The notes: generated by a model not told the origin, from the sequence alone. Shown: positions 8,997 to 18,891, counted from the stretch's first letter. The stretch: 64,000 bases of DNA from Silvibacterium bohemicum (GCF_001006305.1 NZ_LBHJ01000003.1:1068631-1132630); one strand, 5' to 3'. Translations and numbers: made by a program.

Positions 8997-9833
8997 TTAA
9001 GCCAACTTTCGATAGATCTGTGGCTGTACGAATGCGAATGGTGTCTCGAGAGCGGAAATGGACTCCGACTCCCCCAGGATCAAGATCGTCCCGGGCGCCA
9101 TCGTGGAACCGATCTGCTTCAGGATCGTCATCTGTTCCTGTTCGCGAAAATAAATCAGAACGTTGCGAAGAAAGACGATGTGTTGAGGAGCCAGCAATCT
9201 CGGGCTTTCCATCAAATTGTGAGTTGCGAACTTGATCTTGCTCTTGAGCTGCGCATCGATCTCGTGAAGACCGTCGCGGTTCTCCTTGAAATACCGGCGA
9301 AACATCTCCGGATCAGTCTCTCTGAGTTTGTCGATAGTCTTCGCACTGTACACACCGCTCTCGGCCTTTGCTAATACCTCCGTGTCCACGTCTGTCGCAA
9401 GCACCTGGAATCGGAAAGATGGATGAGAAAGCTGAAAGTCATGGCAAGACATCGCAATCGATCCGGCCTCTTCTCCCGTCGAAGCCGCTGCCGACCAGAC
9501 GCGAAGAATCTCCGACGCTTTCGACGCGAGAAACTCCGGGAGAAACTGCTCCCGAAAGTACTTCCAGACTCGCAGGGTCCGAAAAAAAGAAGTTTCGTTG
9601 GTAGTTAGTAGATTGATGAAAGTTTGCTGCTCCCGCCGGTCGTGCCGCACTCGCGCAACGTAATCGGATAAAGGAGTGTCCAGCTCCGCAAGTCTTTTGC
9701 GCAGACGGAACACCACCATCATCTTCTTCTGAACAGGGATGGTGATGCCCGTGAGCTGTTTCAACACGTCCAGGATCGGCTGGGCGTGCGCATCGTCGAT
9801 CTCCACAATCTCCTCGCCGAAGTTAGTCAACAT
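8997..9833 (-). CDS. cheR: Chemoreceptor methyltransferase CheR
   Basis: A 278-residue protein with the two-part CheR layout. The N-terminal helical domain is about residues 10-75, followed by [11 protein letters not shown] at the domain joint. The SAM-binding domain has [28 protein letters not shown] and FLRNVLIYF. The enzyme methylates receptor glutamates using SAM. It overlaps the end of the MCP gene by eleven bases, so it is very likely dedicated to that receptor. Confidence 0.92.
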   Translation of the reverse strand: MLTNFGEEIVEIDDAHAQPILDVLKQLTGITIPVQKKMMVVFRLRKRLAELDTPLSDYVARVRHDRREQQTFINLLTTNETSFFRTLRVWKYFREQFLPEFLASKASEILRVWSAAASTGEEAGSIAMSCHDFQLSHPSFRFQVLATDVDTEVLAKAESGVYSAKTIDKLRETDPEMFRRYFKENRDGLHEIDAQLKSKIKFATHNLMESPRLLAPQHIVFLRNVLIYFREQEQMTILKQIGSTMAPGTILILGESESISALETPFAFVQPQIYRKLA

Positions 9834-11373
9834 GGCGGAGGGTCTCGGTCAATTGCTTGGCTGCTGACCTGAGCTCCTTCGTCGAATTCGCGATTGCCTC
9901 CGAAGCATTCGCAGCCTGTTCCGTCTGCTCCGTCACATTTTGGATGGCGCTGCTCACTTCTCGCGACGCGATCAGTTGCTCATCCGCAGAGGATGATATC
10001 TCGGTGATCGCGTCTGTAGTCTTCGCAACTCCTTCGACAATGCGATGGAAGGCCTCAGCCGCCTGACGAGAGGTCTCACTGCCCGCCTCGATCCGCTTCA
10101 CCGACTCGTGAATGAGCTTGGAGATCTCACGAGTTGCCTGCGAGCTCCTCTCGGCCAGCTTGCGCACCTCATCGGCGACCACTGAAAATCCCAGCCCCAT
10201 CTCCCCTGCTCTCGCCGCTTCGATGGCTGCATTGAAGGCCAGCAGATTGGTCTGCGATGCGATCTCGCCAATCACCTTGACGATCTCTCCGATGTCTTCG
10301 CTCGACTTGTTGATGAGAGCCATGGCGTCGATCGAACGGTCGATGAGCTGCGCTCCCGTATCTGCTTGCGAGCGAGCGCCACGAGCAAGTGTATCGGCGT
10401 TCTTCACGTTCTGCGCGATGGAATGGATCGACGCAGTCAGCTCCTCGACCGAGGCATTCATCTCTTCTGAAGTGGCGCCCAGAGCCTGTGCTCCAGTCGC
10501 CACGCTGGCGGAGCGCTTGGCAATGTCTTCTATCTGGTTGTCGAGGTCGGTGGCTACTTTTCTGATCGACTCTTCCATATCCACTTGGCGCGTGATGTCT
10601 GAGGCGATCTTGATCACCCCGATAACCTTGCCTGCCTCGTCGCGCAGCGGATTGTAAGTCGCAAACAACCAGATGACATTGCCCTTCTGCGAAAACCGTT
10701 TGAAGCGCCCGGACTGAAACTTGCCGTTACGCAGATCTTCCCAGAATTGCTGGTATTCCCTGCCCCTGGCATAAGCGTCGTCGCAGAAAATGCGGTGATG
10801 TTTTCCCTGAATCTCTGCGAGACTATACCCGACCGCATTTAGAAAATTCTCGTTGGCCTTGCGGATTGTGCCATCGACATCGAATTCGATCACTGCCTGC
10901 GATCGATCGATGGCCTGCGCCAGGCTTGCATCCTGCGCACTGCGTAATTTCTGTTCTGTGATGTCGGTGGCGAACTTTACCACCTTGATCGGCTCCCCAT
11001 CCTGATCGAAGATGGGATTGTAGCTGGCATCGATCCAGACGCGGTGGCCATCCTTAGCGACACGAACAAACTGCCCGGTGCGGAACTCACCCCGCCCCAG
11101 AGCCGCCCATAGTTCCTGATAGTCGCTGCTCTTCGCAAAGCTCTCCTCGCAGAGCATGCGGTGCGGCTTACCTGTCAGTTCTTGAAGAGAGTAGCCGAAG
11201 ACCTTGAGAAAATTCTCATTCGCATAGAGAATTTCTCCGGTCAACGAAAACTCAATTAATGCTTGTACCCGGTCAAGCGCTTCCAACTTCCCTATCATTT
11301 CAACATCACTGTTGTTGTTTTTGTTTGGGGGGGTCTTTTGAAGATCCTCTTTGTACGGTGCGCTTACAGGCAT
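9823..11373 (-). CDS. Soluble methyl-accepting chemotaxis protein with two PAS domains
   Basis: 516 residues from the ATG at 11373, which has GGAGG nine bases upstream (the frame is open for 17 more codons upstream). Two PAS/PAC units follow one another, each with the [18 protein letters not shown] type of motif, at about 30-150 and 155-275; the MCP signalling hairpin fills the rest, with the tip sequence [23 protein letters not shown] (residues split across 9.9-10.3 kb). No membrane segment is present, so sensing is cytoplasmic; PAS domains of this type often bind haem or flavin, but no binding residue can be assigned here. First gene of the mcp-cheR-cheD-cheW operon. Confidence 0.9.
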   Translation of the reverse strand: MPVSAPYKEDLQKTPPNKNNNSDVEMIGKLEALDRVQALIEFSLTGEILYANENFLKVFGYSLQELTGKPHRMLCEESFAKSSDYQELWAALGRGEFRTGQFVRVAKDGHRVWIDASYNPIFDQDGEPIKVVKFATDITEQKLRSAQDASLAQAIDRSQAVIEFDVDGTIRKANENFLNAVGYSLAEIQGKHHRIFCDDAYARGREYQQFWEDLRNGKFQSGRFKRFSQKGNVIWLFATYNPLRDEAGKVIGVIKIASDITRQVDMEESIRKVATDLDNQIEDIAKRSASVATGAQALGATSEEMNASVEELTASIHSIAQNVKNADTLARGARSQADTGAQLIDRSIDAMALINKSSEDIGEIVKVIGEIASQTNLLAFNAAIEAARAGEMGLGFSVVADEVRKLAERSSQATREISKLIHESVKRIEAGSETSRQAAEAFHRIVEGVAKTTDAITEISSSADEQLIASREVSSAIQNVTEQTEQAANASEAIANSTKELRSAAKQLTETLRHVD

Positions 11374-11760
11374 GCCGGTCTTCCTCCGACGCCTCCTATC
11401 GGCATCAGCCACCCGGCATTCCAATCTATAAGCGTCAGACTATCGATTTCACCTCGTTGGAACAGTAAATCTATGTATGACTGGCCCGATCAGCGACGTT
11501 TATCCTCATTGAAAACCTCATCTTCCGCGAAGTTTCATGCATGCGTCGGTAGTTTAAAAGTAGTTGACGGGACTGCAAACTATGATGCGTTAACCATAAT
11601 TTCTAGTTTGTGGTAGTTTGAATCAAAATTTTTGACTATACGAAAACTATCCGGCTTCTGCCATTAAGGTAGTTTGGCTGCGGAGTCGATGGCCGAGCAA
11701 CACAAAAGGGTCAACGCACGGAGCGCAGACCCTTGTAGATGTGAGATCGCCTCGCGCGAC
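11374..11760. other. AT-rich intergenic region with repeated GGTAGTTT
   Basis: No gene is seen. The octamer GGTAGTTT occurs three times in one direction (11548, 11612, 11668), with partial copies CTAGTTTG at 11603 and inverted AAACTAT at 11645. The region lies upstream of the chemosensory operon, so it may hold its promoter and a repeated operator. Confidence 0.35.
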
Positions 11761-12759
11761 TCAGAGGGTGACGACGATTTTTCCGACCTGGGCGTTCGAC
11801 TCCATATAACGGTGCGCTTCGACAATCTCCGCGAAACGAAATGTCTTGTCGATCAGAGGCTTGAAAGCACCCGAAGCAAGATGGTCGAAGATGTATTGCT
11901 TTGCTTTGGAGAACTCTGGAGCAGGCGTCAGCTCAAAAAGCGTGTAGGCCCGGATGGTCAAGTATTTGGCGAGTGCGGTGAAGAGTGGGTAGGGTGTGGG
12001 TTCGGGCGCGAGGGCTCCGTATTCGAAGATGATGCCCTTGGAGGCGGTCGCCGCGGCGAGCGCTTCGAGGATCTTGCCGCCGATCGGATCGAAGACGATG
12101 CGCGCCCCCTTCCCTGAGGTGATTTCGTTGACCCGGGTGACCAGGTCTTCCTCGTCGGTGACGATAACATGATCGGCTCCCAGTCTGAGCAACTGAGCTT
12201 TTTTCGCCGCGGTGCGGGTGACGGCGATGCTGACGGCGCCCTCCGCCTTGACTATCTCAATAGCGGCTACGCCTACACTGCTGCTGGCCGCGGTGATGAC
12301 GACAAAATCATTCTTAGCCACATGGCCGATCCAGACAAGCGCACCGTACGCAGTCAGGTACTGCATCCAGATGGACGCTCCTTGCTCGTACGAGAGAGTC
12401 AAAGGATATTCGGCGATTCCATGAACGGGAACAACCGCTACTTCGCCATAAACTCCGTGGTCGTTAAGTTTGAAGGTTCCGGGAACGGTGCTGGCAGTCT
12501 TGCCGATCCAGCTGGAATCGACGCCTGACCCCACCGCCTCGATGATGCCGGAAGCCTCGTAACCGTTTTTTGCTGGATGTACAGGTGTCTCCAGATATTG
12601 TCCGCTGCGAAACATTACCTCGGCGCGGTTGAGCCCAAGAGCTTTGACGCGGAGACGGATTTCACCCGGGCCGGGCTCAGGAAGTGGAAGCTCATCGAAC
12701 TGGAGAACCTCGGCGGGCCCGGTCTGATGGAAGCGAACGATTTTTACAGTATTGGACAT
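11761..12759 (-). CDS. Zinc-independent MDR oxidoreductase, quinone oxidoreductase-like
   Basis: A 332-residue medium-chain dehydrogenase/reductase. The N-terminal GroES-like fold has LPLPEPGPGEIRLRVKALGLNRAE, and the nucleotide-binding fold has VVITAASSSVGVAAIEIVKA near residue 155 in place of the usual glycine-rich loop. The cysteine ligands for structural zinc are absent, which places it with NADPH:quinone oxidoreductases rather than alcohol dehydrogenases. The substrate is unknown. It stands alone on its strand; the ATG is at 12759. Confidence 0.85.
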   Translation of the reverse strand: MSNTVKIVRFHQTGPAEVLQFDELPLPEPGPGEIRLRVKALGLNRAEVMFRSGQYLETPVHPAKNGYEASGIIEAVGSGVDSSWIGKTASTVPGTFKLNDHGVYGEVAVVPVHGIAEYPLTLSYEQGASIWMQYLTAYGALVWIGHVAKNDFVVITAASSSVGVAAIEIVKAEGAVSIAVTRTAAKKAQLLRLGADHVIVTDEEDLVTRVNEITSGKGARIVFDPIGGKILEALAAATASKGIIFEYGALAPEPTPYPLFTALAKYLTIRAYTLFELTPAPEFSKAKQYIFDHLASGAFKPLIDKTFRFAEIVEAHRYMESNAQVGKIVVTL

Positions 12760-13335
12760 GCGTACCCTTCAATGGAAGATGCCTCAATTAGATGAATCAC
12801 AAAATGTCGAGGACGCAGAATTCGCACTTTCCCGCCGCAGGAGAGCTACGTAAATATTTAGTGAACTTAATTCCGGAAACTGGAGAAAATAACGCTGAAG
12901 ATCATCCATCGCTACCCAGTTTGCGCGTCAGCGTAAAAATGCGCCCTTCTTGTGTGCCGAAGCCTTGAGATATGTTCGGCAATGCTTTCCAGATATTCCG
13001 ATACTTCACGATGCCGATTTCGACATGGGGATTGCGCTTGGTTTGTTTTGTCGTTTTTGCCTCGGACAATGTCACTCTTGCCAATCTAGCGAGTCGCCGC
13101 CGAAGCGTAGATATGAATTCACGGCGAATCAAATTTTTCGTGAGGGACAAAGCGGTCGCACTCGTTCTACGATTGAGATAGTTTCGTTCCACGAGGCAAG
13201 TAGTTCCGCGGAAACCACTGTTTTGTGCCAGCGTAAACAGGTTCCCAGCACAAAAACGCAGCCCAGATAGGAAGAATCAACCATCACCGCGAGCTCTCAT
13301 GCTTCGCACTACGGCATCATCCAGGAGACATTTCG
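12760..13335. other. Intergenic region without a recognised gene
   Basis: A 96-codon frame on the - strand (12902-13192) is open but rests on no recognised family and has no clear ribosome site. Base composition is AT-richer than the flanking genes. A promoter for the hydrolase at 13336 should lie at the right end; GGAGA precedes its ATG. Confidence 0.3.
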
Positions 13336-14160
13336 ATGAGCACAATCAAAACCAAAGACGGCGTTGAGATTTTCTACAAAGACTGGGGGACAGGCCAGCC
13401 CATCGTGTTCAGCCATGGATGGCCGCTCTCGGCCGATGACTGGGACGCACAGATGCTGTTCTTCCTGCAGCACGGCTATCGCGTGATCGCCCATGATCGC
13501 CGTGGTCACGGTCGCTCCAGCCAGGTCTCCGACGGCCACGATATGGATCATTACGCCGACGACCTCGCCGCTGTTACAACCCATCTCGATTTGAAAGATG
13601 CCCTTCATGTCGGCCATTCGACCGGCGGCGGCGAAGTGACCCGCTACCTCGCCCGCCATGGCGAAAGCCGCGTATCCAAGGCCGCGCTGATCAGCGCCGT
13701 GCCGCCGCTCATGTTGAAAACGGCGGCCAATCCCACCGGGCTTCCCAGGGAAGTCTTCGACGGCTTGCAGGCACAGCTCGCGGCGAATCGCTCGCAGTTC
13801 TATCGCGACCTGCCCACCGGGCCGTTTTATGGATTCAACCGGCCGGGTGTGAAGTCCTCCGAGGCAACTATCGAAAACTGGTGGCGTCAGGGCATGATGG
13901 GAGGAGCCAAGGCTCACTATGACGGCATCGTCGCCTTCTCACAGACCGACTTCACAGAAGACCTCAAGAAAATCACCGTCCCCGTATTGGTCATGCACAG
14001 CGAAGACGATCAGATCGTTCCCTACGTCGCCGCCGGGCCGCTGTCTGCGAAGCTATTGAAGAACGGAACCTTGAAAACCTACAAGGATTTCCCGCACGGC
14101 ATGCCCACCACGCAAGCCGAGACCATCAACGCCGATCTGCTCGCCTTCCTCAAGCAGTAA
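13336..14160 (+). CDS. Alpha/beta hydrolase, non-haem chloroperoxidase type
   Basis: 274 residues, the full length of the cofactor-free haloperoxidase/esterase group. The nucleophile elbow is GHSTGGG with S95; D225 in [10 protein letters not shown] and H254 in DFPHGMP complete the triad; [12 protein letters not shown] forms the oxyanion-hole segment. These enzymes hydrolyse esters and can make peracids from acetate and peroxide, which halogenates in vitro; the physiological role is usually unknown. No signal peptide. It is followed by a strong terminator and then a dispersed repeat. Confidence 0.88.
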   Translation: MSTIKTKDGVEIFYKDWGTGQPIVFSHGWPLSADDWDAQMLFFLQHGYRVIAHDRRGHGRSSQVSDGHDMDHYADDLAAVTTHLDLKDALHVGHSTGGGEVTRYLARHGESRVSKAALISAVPPLMLKTAANPTGLPREVFDGLQAQLAANRSQFYRDLPTGPFYGFNRPGVKSSEATIENWWRQGMMGGAKAHYDGIVAFSQTDFTEDLKKITVPVLVMHSEDDQIVPYVAAGPLSAKLLKNGTLKTYKDFPHGMPTTQAETINADLLAFLKQ

Positions 14161-14165
14161 ACATC

Positions 14166-14196
14166 AGCGAGGGGCCAACGAAAACGGCCCCTCGCT
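14166..14196 (+). terminator. Terminator of the chloroperoxidase-type gene
   Basis: An 11-bp perfect stem pairs AGCGAGGGGCC (14166-14176) with GGCCCCTCGCT (14186-14196) across a 9-nt A-rich loop, five bases after the stop codon. There is no T tract. Confidence 0.65.
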
Positions 14197-14207
14197 CAAG
14201 CCACAAA

Positions 14208-14255
14208 TTGTCATTCCGACCGGAGCGAAGCGGAGGGGGCGGATCTGCAGTTTTC
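14208..14255 (+). repeat. Dispersed intergenic repeat, copy 3
   Basis: It starts TTGTCATTCCGACCGGAGCG and continues AAGCGGAGG with a short insertion to ATCTGCAGTTTTC. It has the same orientation and the same position relative to a gene end as the copies at 425 and 2461. Confidence 0.6.
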
Positions 14256-14280
14256 GGCTTGCCTGCACGGAAATTGCGCC

Positions 14281-14835
14281 TCACCTGATTGCGATGAGCA
14301 GCCCACCGCTCAAGCCGATCGATTGCTGGTGTCCTCCGGCAAAGCTATAGTCGTAGGCGGGTTCGAGAAACCATCCGAAGCGATGCTCACGGGCGGGCCA
14401 GAACATGAAGTCACCGGCTACCTCGCCGGATAGCGTGTCCGCTGTCCTCCCATTCCGTCTGAGATGGGCCCACTCCGGTCCAACACCCAGCATAAATTCT
14501 GCTTTGCGGGATAGCGTCCACGGCTTCTTGAACAGCAGGTCCGTATCCCACTCTGTCGAACTGTGTGTAAAGAAGGGCGACACGCCCGCCTCAATCTCCA
14601 GCCAGTTCTCAATGGGCGTCGTTTCAACCGCAAAGTTCGGCGCAAAGCTCGCCGCACCACCAGCCACATTCCAGCTCGTAGCTGCACCAATTTCAAGAAT
14701 GGCAACAGGATCTTGATCCTCGGATGTTGCTTGTCGGCGCCCGGAGGAAGGGGCCGACGAGGTTTGCCCATACATAGGCGAAAACAAAAACACAAAAACG
14801 CACGCCGCTGCGAGCGTGGATACACGAATACGCAT
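14281..14835 (-). CDS. Secreted protein of unknown function, beta-strand rich
   Basis: 184 residues from the ATG at 14835, which follows AGGAGATATCT; the frame is open 15 codons further up. A clear signal peptide (MRIRVSTLAAACVFVFLFSP, cleavage near YGQ) is followed by alternating aromatic and hydrophobic stretches (FAPNFAVETTPIENWLEIEAGVSP, in two parts) and an aromatic C-terminal region ending in GLLIAIR. This fits a small outer-membrane beta-barrel or periplasmic protein. No family is recognised. It may form a unit with the Cys-rich protein upstream. Confidence 0.6.
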   Translation of the reverse strand: MRIRVSTLAAACVFVFLFSPMYGQTSSAPSSGRRQATSEDQDPVAILEIGAATSWNVAGGAASFAPNFAVETTPIENWLEIEAGVSPFFTHSSTEWDTDLLFKKPWTLSRKAEFMLGVGPEWAHLRRNGRTADTLSGEVAGDFMFWPAREHRFGWFLEPAYDYSFAGGHQQSIGLSGGLLIAIR

Positions 14836-14894
14836 AGATATCTCCTGTATGTGAGCTGTCTCGCCCGCGCTTTTACGCACGGAAAACGAAGCTG

Positions 14895-15206
14895 TTAAGA
14901 GACGTCTATGCGAGGAGGTCGGAAAGGAGAGGATCGAGGAGCGAGAAGAGGCGCGGCTAATTCAGCCGGAGATGCTGTGCTGACGATTTGAAGCGGCCTA
15001 GGAATCGGCGTATCGGCCGGGAGCCATTGAAAACCGCAGCACGAGCACACGCGATTGCATCCATCCTGCTTAAGGGGAGCAGGATGATGTACGTCCGAAT
15101 GCACGGAAGACAGAAAATCAATCGCACGTGGCCCATCGCAAAGGTCGCAATGGGGCGAGCTTACCGATATCCAGGCCAGCATCGTACATAGCAGCCAGAC
15201 TGACAT
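14895..15206 (-). CDS. Small secreted Cys-rich protein, unknown
   Basis: The chosen start is the ATG at 15206 (MSVWLLCTMLAWISVSS, signal-peptide-like); GTG codons at 15236 and 15275 would give longer forms, and none has a good ribosome site. The mature part has CDLCDGPR, then a CNRVCSCCGFQWLP cluster, which looks metal-binding. Similar short Cys/His-rich exported proteins accompany metal-efflux genes in acidobacteria; this is a recollection of context rather than a family assignment. It shares its strand with the 14281 gene, 59 bp apart. Confidence 0.4.
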   Translation of the reverse strand: MSVWLLCTMLAWISVSSPHCDLCDGPRAIDFLSSVHSDVHHPAPLKQDGCNRVCSCCGFQWLPADTPIPRPLQIVSTASPAELAAPLLAPRSSPFRPPRIDVS

Positions 15207-15349
15207 CCGAGATGCGGTATGGACGATACGCTTCACTCCAGAATTGTAAATCCGCTCATAATTCCAGGGATCCACGAAACACGGAATCGCGCCCGGATCC
15301 CGGGCAACTCGGACGGCATCACCAGTCGCAGAAGGATCATGCTTGGAAA

Positions 15350-15649
15350 CTACGCCAGCCGGCTTTCGCCCAAATCAAGTTCTCGCTCCAGCTTGCGGTG
15401 TACGCGGTCTCCGATTCGTCCGTTGGTCTGCCACGCGGCCACATAAAGCAGAGGCGGCAGAATCACTAGGAACACCAGTGAAGGCGGCAGTGGAATGCGC
15501 GGGATGTGGGGCAGCAGCGAACACAGCAACCCGAAGATCACCAGAACAATCGGATAGGAGACTGCAAGCCGGTGCGCCAAGCCAGCCACCGCAGCCACCA
15601 CACAAAGCAGTCCGATCAGTAGCACCAGAACGTAGCTCACATGATCCAT
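15350..15649 (-). pseudogene. Na+/H+ antiporter (CPA1 family) with its whole middle deleted in frame
   Basis: From the ATG at 15649 the first 75 residues match the N terminus of CPA1 antiporters: two hydrophobic segments, then LPHIPRIPLPPSLVFLVILP and LLYVAAWQT. Full-length members are over 500 residues. Here the reading frame passes directly into DRVHRKLERELDLGESRL, which matches the cytoplasmic tail that ends such proteins. The transport core is therefore missing, though no frameshift or stop is seen. GGAGG lies about 13 bases before the ATG. Either a deletion remnant or a two-helix micro-protein that is still made. Confidence 0.6.
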
Positions 15650-15983
15650 CGGATGGGTCGGCCCTCCTTCTCTTTCAACAGTGTCATCATGACGGTTCAG
15701 GAACAACGACCGCTCATCAGGTCCCCGGTCAAGCAGTGCGCAGATATTCCAAAGGAAGCGAGCTGAGCCGCCAAATAGAAAAGCAAATGTACCCGCCGTG
15801 TGAACAGGCACAGCAACCTACGAATGACGCTCAACCTATACACGTATGACAACAGCGACGAAACGCGCAAAAATCGCTCCTAAACCATCAAGGATGCGTT
15901 CAGGAATAGTTCATAGGATGTGAGCGGGATGATGGATTGCCACTTTGGGTCCCATACGAAGCAAAGTCTTTTGGCTTTGTATC

Positions 15984-16027
15984 GCGGGGACGACGGGACT
16001 CGAACCCGCGACCTCTGCCGTGACAGT
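15984..16027 (-). other. Left att site: 3' half of tRNA-Asp(GUC), copy A
   Basis: Read on the - strand, this 44-bp stretch begins in an anticodon loop ACTGTCAC (anticodon GTC), then GGCAG, AGGTC, the T arm CGGGTTCGAGTCCCG and the acceptor strand CGTCCCCG. The 5' half of a tRNA is absent. It matches 39606-39649 with a single difference (15998). The homology starts in the anticodon loop, a usual crossover point of tyrosine integrases. The rest of 15,812-16,316 holds no gene. Confidence 0.75.
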
Positions 16028-16163
16028 TACGCTAACTGGTTGTATCGAAATGATTTCATGGGCGTTGATGGCTAACGACAGCACCCTTGAGCACTCAGAA
16101 ACACTGGGAAAAATGCAGATTCGAAATTTCAGCACCCTCGCTCATCCCCGTCCAAGAGAGCTT

Positions 16164-16190
16164 GACCTCTGCCTACGTTTAGCAGAGGTC
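16164..16190. repeat. Hairpin built from the tRNA-Asp att core
   Basis: GACCTCTGC (16164-16172) pairs with GCAGAGGTC (16182-16190). The same 9-mer is part of the tRNA-Asp anticodon/variable region at 16009. CAGCACCCTCG just before it (16130) also occurs twice at the end of the integrase gene (39473, 39548). Similar hairpins stand at 24068-24094 and 35664-35694. Confidence 0.5.
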
Positions 16191-16316
16191 TGAGAAAAAC
16201 CCTTCTCATCAGCTTTGTCGTAAACAAAAGCAAGAGAATGGCTGTGGGCACCTCAAAGAGGCGAGGTGCCAGGAATGTTGTGTACGAGGGACGAGCAGAC
16301 AAGCTTTATGCGAAAT

Positions 16317-18707
16317 CTAGTCCAGCCTGGAATATTCGACTTTGGCTTGTCGGTAGACAGGAACGTCGTGATCAGCGTCCTTCCATATTGCGAAGAATTC
16401 CTGGTAAGAGTTTCGGGCAGATGTCTTGTCGCCGGATATCGCCTGAGCACGCGCAAGCTGCAGTCGTGCCAAAGCACCGGTCACAAATCGGCCCACAACT
16501 CCGGGATGGTCGATTACCTTCTGGAATTCGGGAATGGCGAGCGCCCCTTTGCCCATCTGCAGATAAGCGAGACCACGTAAATACGCCGGATAGACGCTGT
16601 TGACGGTGTCGGAGAGGGAGAGTTCATATCTCACGGTTGGGCGGAGGCTTTTTAGCGCGCCCGCCGGGTCATTCTCCTCTAATTGGATAGCAGCACGAAC
16701 AACAGGCAGTGCATAGTTCTGTGCAAGCGTATCCAACGGGTATTCGCGGCTTAGCGCGTCGGCCAATGCCTTTGACTTTTCAGTTTCGCCCACCCGCGCA
16801 AGAAGCATTGCCAAATCCAGGCGCGTGTTTCGGTCTTTCGATTCGGCTATCAGGCCAGGTAACAGCTCTCTTGCGTCGACTGCTTGACCGGCTTCTGCTT
16901 CCTGGATCGCGAATTCCTCCTGAAGACTGAGCGGTATGCCACCGTACTCGTTTTCAATCGACTTTTTCTTGGCTTTATTGAACTGTGCGGCAGCACTATG
17001 AAAGCGGCCGGCGTAAGCCTCTGCATTCGCTTCCGCGTAAAGAAGTGCGGCCGCCTCTCCACTCGCTGTGTTCTCCGCCCAGGCTGCCTGTTCCCGCATG
17101 CCAGCCTGATTGCCCTGTAAAAATGCTATGAAGTGTCTCCAGACGCGGAATGGGTCAACCGTCCCCTGTTGTTCCGCCTCATGCAATGCGGCTTTTGCTG
17201 CCTCGATTTGGTCGTCGTTAAGTGTGATCTGTATCAGGTTGCCGTAGGTAGCGGGCGAGGGTAGAAGCCGTACTGCTTCGCGTGCTTCCGTCACGGCTCT
17301 GTCCAGCTGTCCAAGATAGAGCGCGCAGAAGCTGAAGTTGATATGCCCTCTTACATCCAGGGGAAATGTTTGTACCCACTCCAGATAAACCGGATAGGCT
17401 TTTTCCAGATCGCCCGTGACTAAGCTGTAGTAAAGCGTCTCCGCCAAAAATCGAGTCGGGCCAGTCAGCCGGTCCCGTAGGTGGAAGGCTTTGGTCTCGG
17501 CGGCCGTCGCCTCGGTGTTTTCCGCAAAATTAGAGTGCCAGGCACCCAGTCCGATATAAGCCAGCGCCAGCTTCGGATCGAGGTCGATCGCGCGCTGATA
17601 ATAAGACGCAGCTTGCTTGTCCCTCTCCAGATGGAGCCGGTATCCGGTCGTGAGTAGTTGCAGCGCCTCGAGCGAATCCGAAGTTGCCACGTTCAACGGT
17701 TTGCTGAATCTCGCGACTGAAGACGAAGGCTCTCCCATCTTCCGCCGCAGTTGCTCTCCCAACTGTCCCAGCGTCGCCACGATCTCCTTGCGGTTGGCGG
17801 CAATCTTTGCAGAGCTCGCAAGCGTCTTCCCGGTACGGCACTCAATCCCACTGACTTCGATCCGGAAACGGTTGCCGGCATCGGCAATGGAACTCGCAAT
17901 CACAGCCACGCTATTGCTCCGAAGGCATACTTCGCGCGCATTTTCCGGTGTAACCTTCTGAGCATCCGGATAGCCGAGCAGCTTCATCGTCCCGCGCACC
18001 TTATCTGTCCCTAGAAGGTTGAAGTAAGGCGTCTGCTCGAATTCAATGCGCAACGCCGTGTTCAACGCATCCTCAAAGACGGGATCGCTGGTCTGGTTGC
18101 TGATATCCGCCAGGACCACCGTGTCGTTGGCCGCAAGCCGCATGGCAGGGCGAAGCTTCCAGTACCAAGCTACTCCGGTGACCGCTGCCAGAAGCGCCAT
18201 CACCGTTATGGGCCATACCCACAACCGGATGAATGTCTTCCTCTCCCGGGCATACGCTGGAGGAATCGCTGCCTGATCCGGCGTTTGGATATGCAACAGT
18301 TCATGATTGAGGCCAGGGCTATCTTCTTTTAAGGCAGGAGCGGTGGACGCTGGCAGCCAGGCCGGAGCCGGGATCAGCCGGTAGCCGCGTCTGGCCACTG
18401 TCTCAATGTATTTCGCCTCGGTCGCTGGATCGTCCAGTACCCGTCGAAGCGTTGCGATGGCGACATTAATGGAGTGGTTGAAATCAACGGTTCGTTCGTC
18501 TGGCCAGAGACTGCGGCGGATGTCTTCCCGGGTCGCGACGTCGCCATTCCGCTCGATGAGGAGCTGCAGGATGCGGAACGGCTGCTCCTGCAGAATGGCG
18601 GACTCGCCGTCACTCGGCTCGATTGCCCGCAGCTCTCCGCTACGAACGTCGAGTTCGAATGCTCCGAAACGCACTCGGGTTGTCTGATCCGCTTCCTGGC
18701 GAGCCAT
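16317..18707 (-). CDS. CadC/ToxR-like membrane regulator with winged helix and TPR repeats
   Basis: 796 residues from the ATG at 18707 (an ATG 11 codons earlier is also open). Residues about 10-112 are an OmpR-type winged helix: FGAFELDVRSGEL, EDIRRSLWPDERTVDFNHSI and YIETVARRGYRLI. A single membrane helix follows at about 160-183 (FIRLWVWPITVMALLAAV). The large remainder is periplasmic, with a TolB-like part and then TPR repeats (YYQRAIDLDPKLALAYIGLG). This layout is widespread and abundant in acidobacteria. It is divergent from the 18892-23870 operon, with about 185 bp between, so it is the first candidate for that operon's regulator. Confidence 0.85.
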   Translation of the reverse strand: MARQEADQTTRVRFGAFELDVRSGELRAIEPSDGESAILQEQPFRILQLLIERNGDVATREDIRRSLWPDERTVDFNHSINVAIATLRRVLDDPATEAKYIETVARRGYRLIPAPAWLPASTAPALKEDSPGLNHELLHIQTPDQAAIPPAYARERKTFIRLWVWPITVMALLAAVTGVAWYWKLRPAMRLAANDTVVLADISNQTSDPVFEDALNTALRIEFEQTPYFNLLGTDKVRGTMKLLGYPDAQKVTPENAREVCLRSNSVAVIASSIADAGNRFRIEVSGIECRTGKTLASSAKIAANRKEIVATLGQLGEQLRRKMGEPSSSVARFSKPLNVATSDSLEALQLLTTGYRLHLERDKQAASYYQRAIDLDPKLALAYIGLGAWHSNFAENTEATAAETKAFHLRDRLTGPTRFLAETLYYSLVTGDLEKAYPVYLEWVQTFPLDVRGHINFSFCALYLGQLDRAVTEAREAVRLLPSPATYGNLIQITLNDDQIEAAKAALHEAEQQGTVDPFRVWRHFIAFLQGNQAGMREQAAWAENTASGEAAALLYAEANAEAYAGRFHSAAAQFNKAKKKSIENEYGGIPLSLQEEFAIQEAEAGQAVDARELLPGLIAESKDRNTRLDLAMLLARVGETEKSKALADALSREYPLDTLAQNYALPVVRAAIQLEENDPAGALKSLRPTVRYELSLSDTVNSVYPAYLRGLAYLQMGKGALAIPEFQKVIDHPGVVGRFVTGALARLQLARAQAISGDKTSARNSYQEFFAIWKDADHDVPVYRQAKVEYSRLD

Positions 18708-18891
18708 GGGTTCGAGTCTAACCGATCTTACTTGGGTCAAATCCGCTGCGAAACCGCCGATATCCCTCTGAAATCAGGCCACTTGGCCATTTGACTGTTA
18801 TTTGATTCGCATTTGAGTGCTGCTGACTTTATTCCCGGCTCATTCTCAACGAGACTGGCTTCACGTCAAGCCTGTCCGGGTGAGGAGCTAT

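Noticed and set aside
12902-13192. 96-codon - strand frame
   Set aside because: It has a plausible amino-acid mix but no ribosome site, no family signal and unclear start; left as part of the intergenic entry.
15945-16193. Open frame reading GTTGLEPATSAVTV
   Set aside because: It is the translation of the tRNA-Asp 3' fragment on the wrong strand. The same artefact occurs at 39603-39896.
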